From an uncultured Pseudobutyrivibrio sp. (GTDB taxonomy: Bacteria > Bacillota > Clostridia > Lachnospirales > Lachnospiraceae), in assembly GCA_900546435.1 (NCBI GenBank), contig URCQ01000044.1, positions 1 to 7,293 of the forward strand: DNA of 7,293 nt. Direction: 5' to 3'. Within the stretch, counting starts at the first letter, position 1, and each line of letters starts with the position of its first letter. Below are positions 1 to 6,670 of this stretch, one piece after another. A program made the position numbers and the translations under genes. The notes under the pieces were generated by a model that was given only the letters and a program-made list of their open reading frames with translations, was not told the DNA's origin and ran no database searches.

Positions 1-28
1 TATAAACTTATAAATTATTATGCATATA

Positions 29-57
29 TTGATGTGATAATATAGATAATATATTAT
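29..57 (+). promoter_or_regulatory. Candidate sigma-A promoter for the operon
   Basis: TTGATG at 29-34 (four of six bases match the -35 consensus TTGACA) is followed after a 17-base spacer by TATTAT at 52-57 (five of six match the -10 consensus TATAAT). Transcription would begin near position 64, leaving a leader of about 50 bases before the ATG at 116. The region is extremely AT-rich, so -10-like hexamers are common by chance; the correct spacing to a fair -35 box is the main support. The -10 lies inside the palindrome described in the next entry, as expected for a repressible promoter. Confidence 0.45.
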
Positions 58-100
58 ACATAAGTTGGAAAATAAACGATAAATAGATAATATTTTATCT
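43..100. repeat. Repeated palindromic element, candidate operator
   Basis: The 15-base stretches at 43-57 and 84-98 match at 14 positions, both beginning TAGATAATAT. The first copy contains a perfect 12-base palindrome, ATAATATATTAT, at 46-57. The second copy contains an inverted repeat, AGATAA-N4-TTATCT, at 85-100. A further GATAATAT is present at 36-43. The two main copies are 41 bases apart, about four helical turns, and flank the predicted transcription start. This is the kind of site an XRE-family dimer would use for autoregulation, and the first gene encodes such a protein. Low sequence complexity makes chance repeats more likely, so the operator role is inferred. Confidence 0.4.
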
Positions 101-115
101 GGTAATGGAGATTAT

Positions 116-424
116 ATGGAAGCACTGATATGGGAAACAGCAGAGGAATTAGATCAAAAACTTGCAAAACGCTTATGCCAGATTCGTAAACGGAGAAAAA
201 TTTCACAGCAGAAACTAGCAGATATGAGTGGTGTGAGTTATGGTTCTATCAAACGATTTGAGACGACAGGTCAGATTTCCTTGCTTTCACTGACAAAAAT
301 AGCAATGGCATTAGATGTGGCCGATGAATTACGAGAGTTGTTTTTGAATGTACCTTATCAGGATATACAGGAGGTAATCAATGAGACAAGGATTTGTAAT
401 AACTTGCAAAACAGGAGACGATAA
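116..424 (+). CDS. XRE/HipB-like helix-turn-helix regulator
   Basis: A small cytoplasmic DNA-binding protein of 102 residues. Residues about 16-68 form a Cro/C1-type helix-turn-helix domain, with the core at residues 30-52 (SQQKLADMSG followed by VSYGSIKRFE). A short tail follows and ends in a basic RRR. The start at 116 is supported by ATGGAG at 105-110, five bases upstream. The sequence resembles the antitoxin-like HipB regulators that often precede hipA kinase toxin genes in Firmicutes, but no hipA follows; the next gene is a sugar-nucleotide enzyme. It is in the same frame as that gene, with only TAA and one GAA codon between this ORF and the TTG start at 428. Its last codons also overlap a 16-codon ORF beginning at 381. 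It probably regulates this operon through the repeated element upstream, which is inference. The domain assignment is secure; its being a true HipB relative is less certain. Confidence 0.85.
   Translation: MEALIWETAEELDQKLAKRLCQIRKRRKISQQKLADMSGVSYGSIKRFETTGQISLLSLTKIAMALDVADELRELFLNVPYQDIQEVINETRICNNLQNRRR
369..375 (+). promoter_or_regulatory. Near-perfect Shine-Dalgarno inside the regulator gene
   Basis: AGGAGGT, an almost complete match to the anti-Shine-Dalgarno sequence, lies inside the 3' part of the regulator gene and sits five bases before an ATG at 381. It is among the strongest ribosome sites in the window, yet the ORF it serves has only 16 codons. The fusion gene at 428 has its own weaker site, AGGAG at 413-417, ten bases before its TTG. 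Confidence 0.6.
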
Positions 425-431
425 GAATTGA
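381..431 (+). CDS. Possible 16-residue leader or coupling peptide
   Basis: A 16-codon ORF (MRQGFVITCKTGDDKN) overlaps the end of the regulator gene in another frame. It is preceded at optimal spacing by AGGAGGT (369-375). Its TGA stop at 429-431 overlaps the TTG start of the fusion gene at 428-430. This geometry is typical of termination-reinitiation coupling: ribosomes finishing the peptide would be positioned on the poor TTG start. An alternative is that it is the remnant start of a lost downstream gene, such as the hipA partner expected after a HipB-like regulator. I see no convincing HipA similarity in the 16 residues. Whether the peptide itself has any role cannot be judged from the sequence. 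Confidence 0.35.
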   Translation: MRQGFVITCKTGDDKN

Positions 432-2725
432 AAGCAATCATATTAGCAGGAGGTGTGGGAGACCGCTTATGGCCCCTCTCACGACGAAATGCACCGAAGC
501 AATTTTTAAATTTAAATAAGGACAATTCCTTGTTTCAGGAAACAATCATCCGTAACATTCCATTTTGTGATGAATTCGTTATTGTTACGAATCAGGAATA
601 TCAGGAAATTGTTGAAGGACAGATGAAACAGTTTCAGGGTGTTGCGTATCAAATCCTGACAGAAACTGAAGCGTTAGGCACAGCACCGGCTGTTTTAAAA
701 GCGAGCTCTGTCATTGCAAAAGAAGAGAAAGTCTTGATTATGCCGGCGGATTTAGTTCTTACCGGACAAGGATATTCCGATGCGCTTCATGCAGCAAAGC
801 TTTTAGCAGACCAGGGGCAATATGTTCTTTTTGGAGTGCGTGCAGATGCACCAAAAACGTCTTATGGATATATTCGTTATCAGGGAAATCATGTCAGCCG
901 TTTTATAGAAAAACCATCAAAAGAGATGGCAGAGAAGATTTTTTATCAGGATGATATTCTGTGGAACAGCGGAATGATTCTTTGCAATAACGGTATGTTG
1001 CAGGAGGAACTGGAGAACATCTTACGAGTTCGACAGAAAAAATATGAAAAAGAGCAGGGTAGCCTGTCGGGTATATATAAGGCTGGTCGCATTCACATAG
1101 AAAAAGCTCTTCTTGAAACCTCGGATCATCTATCTGTGGTGCCACTTCTCATGCAGTGGCAGGATGTCAGCAATTTTCATTCTTATGAAAATGTGTCTGT
1201 TGGAAAAGAGGATAAAAATACCATATTGCGAGACTGTAAGAATACGACCGTCATCAATGAGACTGATCGGCAGTTGATTGTTGGTAATGATTTGGATGAC
1301 TTGTTTGTGGTCAATACGGAAGATGCCATTTATATCACAAAAAAGGAATCGGAGCAGGATATCAAAAGTATTATTGCTCAAGCACCGGATTGTTATGAGG
1401 CGTATTTTAATTATAGTCCAAAAGTTTATCGTAACTGGGGCGTACGTGAAATTATCGCACAGGCTCCGGGATATCGTGTGCGGCGTATTCTGATGTATCC
1501 AGAGGCGACTTTGTCAGCACATTCCCATGAGAAGCGAAATGAGAATTATGCTGTGATACAAGGTCAACTGGCGATAGAAATAGACGGCAGATTATTGCAT
1601 ATCCGAGAACATGAAAGCGTCAATATCATGCCAAATCAGATGCATCGATTGTTTAATGATGGAGATCAGAATGTCATTGTTATCGAAGTGGACACCGGTC
1701 AGGAAATTGATGAACGCGATATGATTCATTTGGACGAGCTTGCGACGGATGCAGGGTCATTGCCAGAAATGTATCTTTTATCTCCGGCATATAAGGATTA
1801 TCTGTGGGGTGGAACGCGTCTGGTGAGCCAATTTCAGAAAAAAAGTCCTTATGAGATTACGGCAGAATCGTGGGAGCTGTCTGCACATAAAGATGGGCAG
1901 AGCCGCATTGTAGGTGGACCATTTAATGGCAAATTGTTTGGTGATTTTATCAGAGAATATGGCACAAAGGTCTGTGGATGGAAGAGCCGTACCTTTGATC
2001 GCTTTCCGATTCTGATTAAGTTTATAGATGCCGCTAAGCCACTTTCCGTACAGATTCATCCAGATGATGAGTATGCTTTTTCCAACGAAAAAGAGTTTGG
2101 AAAAAATGAAATGTGGTATGTAATGGATGCAGAAGAAGGCGCTTATTTATACTGCGGATTTAAAAGACCGGTGACAGAACAGGAAGTGCGGGAGCGTCTG
2201 GCAAATAACACCATTACGGAAGTATTGAATAAAGTGTCAGTAAAAAAGGGTGATGTTATTTTTATCCCGGCAGGAACCATTCATGCGATTGGCGCTGGGA
2301 TATTAATTTGTGAAATTCAGCAAAATTCAAACAGTACATATCGTGTATATGATTATGATCGCGTGGATAAAGAGGGGCACAAACGACCATTGCATGTGGA
2401 TAAAGCACTGGATGTTATGTGTTTTGAGCCATATGAGCAACGCGCATTTGGTTTACTGGAACCACAGGAGAAAGATGGAAATGTTGTACAACAATTGAGT
2501 TTGTGTAAATATTTTCAGTGTGAAAAGTATCAGATACAGGAACAACAGACATTGTATGTAGATGAATCCTCGTTTGTTTCACTTGTGATTTTGGACGGAA
2601 ATGGCATAATAACAAGTGGAGAGGAAAAAATTTCTTTCCATGCAGGCGATAGTATTTTTATCGCTGCTGGACGCAAGGCAGTTCATGTAGAGGGAACATG
2701 CGAATTGATTACAACGAGAATCTGA
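428..2725 (+). CDS. Fusion: guanylyltransferase-like, cupin, type I mannose-6-P isomerase
   Basis: A cytoplasmic 765-residue protein with three modules. Residues 1 to about 315 resemble mannose-1-phosphate guanylyltransferase: the GG-x-G-x-R loop at 8-13, WPLSR at 15-19, PKQF at 23-26, PAD at 106-108, EKP at 161-163, WNSGM at 179-183 and WQD at 244-246. Residues about 350-435 are a cupin like the C-terminal domain of ManC/AlgA enzymes, with H365, H367, E372 and G379 fitting the classic cupin motif. Residues about 448-765 are a type I phosphomannose isomerase (ManA) that interconverts fructose-6-phosphate and mannose-6-phosphate. Expected zinc ligands are Q542 and H544 in QIHPDD, E561, and H619 in GTIHAIG, and STYRVYDYDR at 636-645 is the conserved arginine segment. 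The isomerase module looks intact. The nucleotidyltransferase module is divergent, so GDP-mannose synthesis by it is uncertain. The TTG start is chosen because the nucleotide-binding loop begins only a few residues later; AGGAG at 413-417 precedes it. Standard ManC enzymes have only the first two modules. Confidence 0.85.
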   Translation: MKAIILAGGVGDRLWPLSRRNAPKQFLNLNKDNSLFQETIIRNIPFCDEFVIVTNQEYQEIVEGQMKQFQGVAYQILTETEALGTAPAVLKASSVIAKEEKVLIMPADLVLTGQGYSDALHAAKLLADQGQYVLFGVRADAPKTSYGYIRYQGNHVSRFIEKPSKEMAEKIFYQDDILWNSGMILCNNGMLQEELENILRVRQKKYEKEQGSLSGIYKAGRIHIEKALLETSDHLSVVPLLMQWQDVSNFHSYENVSVGKEDKNTILRDCKNTTVINETDRQLIVGNDLDDLFVVNTEDAIYITKKESEQDIKSIIAQAPDCYEAYFNYSPKVYRNWGVREIIAQAPGYRVRRILMYPEATLSAHSHEKRNENYAVIQGQLAIEIDGRLLHIREHESVNIMPNQMHRLFNDGDQNVIVIEVDTGQEIDERDMIHLDELATDAGSLPEMYLLSPAYKDYLWGGTRLVSQFQKKSPYEITAESWELSAHKDGQSRIVGGPFNGKLFGDFIREYGTKVCGWKSRTFDRFPILIKFIDAAKPLSVQIHPDDEYAFSNEKEFGKNEMWYVMDAEEGAYLYCGFKRPVTEQEVRERLANNTITEVLNKVSVKKGDVIFIPAGTIHAIGAGILICEIQQNSNSTYRVYDYDRVDKEGHKRPLHVDKALDVMCFEPYEQRAFGLLEPQEKDGNVVQQLSLCKYFQCEKYQIQEQQTLYVDESSFVSLVILDGNGIITSGEEKISFHAGDSIFIAAGRKAVHVEGTCELITTRI

Positions 2726-2801
2726 TGGTACCAGTCATAAGAAGTGGAAAGCCATAGGGAAGGCTGGCTATTGGGTGCGTTAAAAAAGTGAGGTATAGAA
2801 A

Positions 2802-3869
2802 ATGAAGACATATGGCGTAATTATGGCAGGTGGCGGTGGTACCAGATTTTGGCCACTTTCGAGAGCGGAGGAACCAAAACAGTTGTTAAATTTGAGCGGA
2901 AAAGATTTGATGGTGAATGAGACCATTGACCGCATTGCGACATTTACGGAGCAGAAGGATATTTTTATTGTGACCAATGAAACCCAGGTGCCCAAGATGC
3001 GTACAGCAACGGAGGGAAGAATTGCGGCGGATCATATTTTGGCAGAACCTTCTGCAAGAAATACGTCAGCATGCATAGGTTATGCCGCACTTGAGATTGT
3101 AAAAAAATATGGCGATGGTATTATGTGTATTTTCCCATCGGATCATTTCATTAAAAATGAGCCGGAGTTTACACGTGTATTAAAAGAGGCAATTCAGATT
3201 GCAGAAGAGCAGGACAAGCTCATTACACTTGGTATTACACCGACGTTTCCATCGACGGGATATGGCTACATCAAGTTTGATGCAGCAGATGAAGGATATG
3301 CAAAAAAGGTTGTAGAATTCAAAGAAAAACCGGATGAAGAAACAGCAAAGGCATATGTAGAGAGCGGCGAATATGCATGGAACAGTGGTATGTTCATTTG
3401 GCGGGCATCCACCATTTTGCGAGCATTTGATGCGTTACTTCCAGATGTGGCAGCCTGTCTGCATGAAATTGGAGAAGCTATGGGAACGGATGCAGAGGAA
3501 GAAACCATTGCCCGCGTATATCCAACGATCCCAAGTATTTCCATTGATTATGGAATTATGGAAAAGAGTGCAGATGTGCTTGTGATTTCTGCAGAATTTG
3601 GATGGAATGATGTTGGAAGCTGGGACAATTTAGGTGTTCTTTATGACGAAGATAAAAATGGTAATGTAGTTGCAGCGGATCACATTGGTATTGATACAAC
3701 AAATAGTATCATCTACGGAAAGAAACGTCTGATTATCACCATTGGTGTAGATAATCTGATTGTAGTAGAGACCGACGATGCTATTCTTGTGTGTGATAAA
3801 AACCGTGCCCAGGATGTGAAGAAGATTGTGGATGAGCTGAAAGAACGCGGCGAAACACAATATTTGTAA
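2802..3869 (+). CDS. manC: Mannose-1-phosphate guanylyltransferase (GDP-mannose pyrophosphorylase)
   Basis: Converts mannose-1-phosphate and GTP to GDP-mannose and pyrophosphate in the cytoplasm. The 355-residue length is normal for the stand-alone, single-domain form without a cupin. All family signatures are present: the GTP loop with GTRFWPLSR at 13-21, PKQ at 25-27, EPSARNT at 82-88, PSDH at 112-115 (D114 a likely metal ligand), STGYGYI at 151-157, EKP at 175-177, WNSGMF at 193-198, SIDYGIMEK at 247-255, and FGWNDVGSW at 266-274 (D270 the second likely metal ligand). A left-handed beta-helix-like tail follows. GTGAGGT at 2788-2794 supports the ATG, seven bases on. The gap from the fusion gene is 76 bases with no convincing terminator. 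It is paralogous to the first module of the upstream protein but much closer to the family pattern, so it is probably the working GDP-mannose synthase here. Confidence 0.93.
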   Translation: MKTYGVIMAGGGGTRFWPLSRAEEPKQLLNLSGKDLMVNETIDRIATFTEQKDIFIVTNETQVPKMRTATEGRIAADHILAEPSARNTSACIGYAALEIVKKYGDGIMCIFPSDHFIKNEPEFTRVLKEAIQIAEEQDKLITLGITPTFPSTGYGYIKFDAADEGYAKKVVEFKEKPDEETAKAYVESGEYAWNSGMFIWRASTILRAFDALLPDVAACLHEIGEAMGTDAEEETIARVYPTIPSISIDYGIMEKSADVLVISAEFGWNDVGSWDNLGVLYDEDKNGNVVAADHIGIDTTNSIIYGKKRLIITIGVDNLIVVETDDAILVCDKNRAQDVKKIVDELKERGETQYL

Positions 3870-3966
3870 GTATGCAAGTGAAATATCAGAGCCAAGAGTG
3901 CGAACGTGTCTGCAATGAATTGGTGGGATATGAGCGGAACTAGGTATATATAATTAGGAGGCAAGT

Positions 3967-5697
3967 ATGAGTTACAAAGATACATACAACGATTGGTTAC
4001 AGAATCCATATTTTGATGAAGCAACAAAAGAAGAACTGCGCGCCATCGCAGATGATGAAAAGGAGATTGAAGACCGCTTTTACCGTCAACTGGAATTTGG
4101 TACGGGCGGACTCCGTGGTGTCATTGGAGCAGGAACAAACCGTATGAATATCTACACGGTACGTCAGGCAACACAGGGACTTGCCAATTACATCCTTTCG
4201 CAAAATGGACAGGAAAAAGGCGTGGCGATTGCGTATGATTCCCGTATCATGTCGCCGGAATTTGCCACAGAAGCAGCACTTTGTCTCAATGCTAATGGGA
4301 TAAAGACCTATCGCTTTACAAGCCTTCGCCCAACGCCGGAACTTTCTTTTGCCGTAAGAAAATTAGGCTGTATTGCCGGTATTGTGGTGACGGCAAGTCA
4401 TAATCCGAGAGAATATAATGGCTATAAAGTGTATTGGGAAGATGGAGCCCAGATTACACCACCACATGATAAAAATATTCTGGCGGAAGTGACAAAAGTA
4501 ACATCGTTTGATCTTGTAAAGACAATGGAGAAGGCGGATGCTGTAGCAGCAGGACTTTATCAGGAAATCGATACAGAGATTGATGAAGCCTATATGGAAG
4601 AGTTAAAGAAACAATCCATTCATCCGGAAGTGATTTCTGAGATGGCAAAGGATTTTACGATTGTCTATACACCACTGCATGGAACGGGAAATATTCCGGT
4701 GCGTCGTGTTTTAAAAGAATTGGGATTTGAAAAGGTATATGTTGTGCCAGAACAGGAAAAACCGGACGGAACTTTTCCAACCGTAGCATATCCGAATCCG
4801 GAATCGCCAAAAGCTTTTGAACTTGCCCTTGCGCTTGCAAAAAAAGTAGACGCAGATATCGTGTTGGCAACAGATCCGGATGCAGATCGTCTTGGTGTAT
4901 ATTGTAAGGATACAAAGAGCAGAAATTATGTTTCTTTCACAGGAAATATGTCAGGAATGCTGATTGCAGAATACATTTTGAAGGAACGTACAGCAACGGG
5001 TACCATGCCAGAAAATCCGGCGCTTGTAGAAACCATAGTTACAACCGATATGGCAAAAGTGATTGCGCAGGCATACGGTGTGCACTTGATTGAAGTTTTA
5101 ACAGGATTTAAGTATATAGGAGAACAAATTCGCCTGTTTGAGGAAAACCACACATACAATTACGTATTTGGTTTGGAAGAAAGCTATGGTTGTCTGGCGG
5201 GAACTTATGCCAGAGATAAAGATGCCTGTGTGGCAGTAATGATGCTTTGTGAAGTGGCTTCCTGGTATAAAAAGCAAGGCAAGACGTTGTGGGATGCCAT
5301 GCTTGCCATGTATGAAAAATACGGTTACTTTAAGGAAGGTCTTGAGACCATTACGTTAAAGGGTATGGATGGTGCACAGCAGATCCAGCAGATGATGGCA
5401 GAAGCAAGAGAACATTTGCCAAAGCAGATCGGTGATGCCAAGGTACTGGCAGTACGTGATTATAAGACAGACGTAAGATATGATATGACAGATGGTAGTA
5501 AGAGTGCAACAGGACTTCCAACATCCAATGTACTGTATTATGAATTGGAAGATCATAGCTGGTGCTGTGTGCGACCTTCGGGAACAGAGCCAAAGATTAA
5601 ATTTTATTTTGGTGTGAAGGGGACAAGCCTTTCGGATGCAGAAGCGAAGCTAGACAGCTTACAGAAGGCAATGATGGCATTGTTTGAACAGAAATAA
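3967..5697 (+). CDS. Phosphomannomutase/phosphoglucomutase (alpha-D-phosphohexomutase)
   Basis: Moves phosphate between the C6 and C1 hydroxyls of a hexose through a phosphoserine intermediate. In this setting it should make mannose-1-phosphate from mannose-6-phosphate. The four domains of the superfamily appear in order: the catalytic loop TASHNP at 142-147 with phosphoserine S144, the magnesium loop DPDADR at 303-308, the sugar-selecting loop GLEESYG at 402-408, and the phosphate-binding loop RPSGTEP at 536-542. At 576 residues it belongs to the longer PgcA/PGM2-like branch rather than the roughly 450-residue AlgC/ManB branch. That branch includes enzymes acting on glucose as well as mannose phosphates, so substrate choice rests on the neighbours. 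AGGAGG at 3956-3961 lies five bases before the ATG. The upstream gap of 97 bases is the longest in the operon. No residue needed for catalysis appears to be missing. Confidence 0.93.
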   Translation: MSYKDTYNDWLQNPYFDEATKEELRAIADDEKEIEDRFYRQLEFGTGGLRGVIGAGTNRMNIYTVRQATQGLANYILSQNGQEKGVAIAYDSRIMSPEFATEAALCLNANGIKTYRFTSLRPTPELSFAVRKLGCIAGIVVTASHNPREYNGYKVYWEDGAQITPPHDKNILAEVTKVTSFDLVKTMEKADAVAAGLYQEIDTEIDEAYMEELKKQSIHPEVISEMAKDFTIVYTPLHGTGNIPVRRVLKELGFEKVYVVPEQEKPDGTFPTVAYPNPESPKAFELALALAKKVDADIVLATDPDADRLGVYCKDTKSRNYVSFTGNMSGMLIAEYILKERTATGTMPENPALVETIVTTDMAKVIAQAYGVHLIEVLTGFKYIGEQIRLFEENHTYNYVFGLEESYGCLAGTYARDKDACVAVMMLCEVASWYKKQGKTLWDAMLAMYEKYGYFKEGLETITLKGMDGAQQIQQMMAEAREHLPKQIGDAKVLAVRDYKTDVRYDMTDGSKSATGLPTSNVLYYELEDHSWCCVRPSGTEPKIKFYFGVKGTSLSDAEAKLDSLQKAMMALFEQK

Positions 5698-5729
5698 ATA
5701 GTAAATTTATGTAGGGGAAAGAAATAACA

Positions 5730-6668
5730 ATGAGTAAAAAGAAACTAACCATGGTGGTTCCGGCGTATAACGAAGAGGAAGCATTGCCAATCTTTTATGA
5801 AGAAGCACATCGGGTGGAAGAGGAAATATCTGGTGTGGAAATAGAATATCTGTTTATTGATGACGGATCTTCGGACAAAACACTTGAGGTTTTGCGTAGC
5901 TTACATAAAAAAGATGCACGTGTGCGTTACGTCTCATTCTCTCGTAATTTTGGCAAGGAGGCAGCTATTTATGCGGGCTTGCAGAATGCAACAGGAGATT
6001 ATGTGGCAATTTTAGATGCTGATTTGCAGGATCCGCCATCGCTTTTGCCGGAAATGTTACAGGCAATTGAAGAGGAAGGGTATGATTGTGTTGGCTCACG
6101 TCGTGTGACGAGAAAAGGGGAGCCACCAATCCGTTCTTTCTTTGCCCGTATGTTTTATCGCATCATGAACAAAATTTCAAGTGCTGATATCGTAGATGGT
6201 GCGCGTGATTTCCAATTGATGAACCGAAAGGTAGTAAATGCCATTCTTAGTATGGGTGAGTACAATCGTTTTTCGAAGGGGATTTTTGGCTGGGTCGGAT
6301 TTCGGAAGAAATGGTTAGAATATGAAAATATTGAACGTTCAGTCGGAGAAACCAAATGGTCCTTCTGGAAGTTGTTTTTATATGCATTAGATGGCATCGT
6401 TGCATTTTCAACAGCACCACTTGTAATGGCATCCGTTATGGGAATGGTCTTTTGTCTGGTAGCATTTGTGGCAATTATTTTTATCATTATTCGTACGGTA
6501 CTCTTTGGAGACCCAACATCGGGCTGGCCTTCTATGGTTTGTATCATCATGTTTATTGCAGGTGTGCAATTGCTTTGCATGGGTATTTTGGGGCAATATA
6601 TGGCAAAGACCTATCTGGAAACAAAAAAGCGCCCGCTTTATCTGGTGGAAGAAACAGAGGAAGATTAG
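5730..6668 (+). CDS. Membrane-anchored family 2 glycosyltransferase, DPM1/GtrB-like
   Basis: A 312-residue inverting GT-A glycosyltransferase. The cytosolic catalytic domain (about 1-215) has PAYNEE at 11-16, DDGSSD at 44-49, the metal-binding DAD of DADLQDPP at 96-103, RDFQLMN at 159-165 and the GETKW element at 206-210. Two hydrophobic helices, about 228-257 and 267-290, anchor it in the membrane. This layout is that of bacterial dolichol-phosphate-mannose-synthase-like enzymes (GtrB, CsbB, YkoT), which load a sugar onto undecaprenyl phosphate. With a GDP-mannose pathway just upstream, mannose is the likely sugar, but relatives also use UDP-glucose or UDP-GlcNAc, so the donor is inferred. 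No flippase or second glycosyltransferase is visible in the window. AGGGGAAA at 5713-5720 precedes the ATG, 32 bases after the mutase stop. Its stop lies two bases before the response regulator start. Confidence 0.9.
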   Translation: MSKKKLTMVVPAYNEEEALPIFYEEAHRVEEEISGVEIEYLFIDDGSSDKTLEVLRSLHKKDARVRYVSFSRNFGKEAAIYAGLQNATGDYVAILDADLQDPPSLLPEMLQAIEEEGYDCVGSRRVTRKGEPPIRSFFARMFYRIMNKISSADIVDGARDFQLMNRKVVNAILSMGEYNRFSKGIFGWVGFRKKWLEYENIERSVGETKWSFWKLFLYALDGIVAFSTAPLVMASVMGMVFCLVAFVAIIFIIIRTVLFGDPTSGWPSMVCIIMFIAGVQLLCMGILGQYMAKTYLETKKRPLYLVEETEED

Positions 6669-6670
6669 AT

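Noticed and set aside
1..12. Small inverted repeat TATAA-AC-TTATA at the left edge.
   Set aside because: Five-base arms in a region made almost only of A and T are expected by chance, and the sequence to its left is not available.
2750..2769. Weak hairpin AGCCA/TGGCT between the fusion gene and the guanylyltransferase, as a terminator.
   Set aside because: The stem is only five base pairs with a ten-base loop, and no T-run follows; the downstream bases are A-rich instead.
3949..3954. Perfect TATAAT hexamer just upstream of the phosphohexomutase gene, as an internal promoter.
   Set aside because: Transcription from it would start at about 3960, inside or after the AGGAGG ribosome site, and no -35-like hexamer is found at 16-18 bases. 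The nearest, TTGGTG at 3920-3925, is 23 bases away.
3713..4027. A 104-codon minus-strand ORF across the guanylyltransferase/mutase junction.
   Set aside because: It needs a TTG start, overlaps two solid genes on the other strand, and shows no recognisable domain.
6155..6580. A 141-codon ORF on the minus strand inside the glycosyltransferase gene.
   Set aside because: It lies wholly within a well-supported gene, has no Shine-Dalgarno upstream of its start, and its product resembles no family I recognise. It is a shadow of the coding strand.
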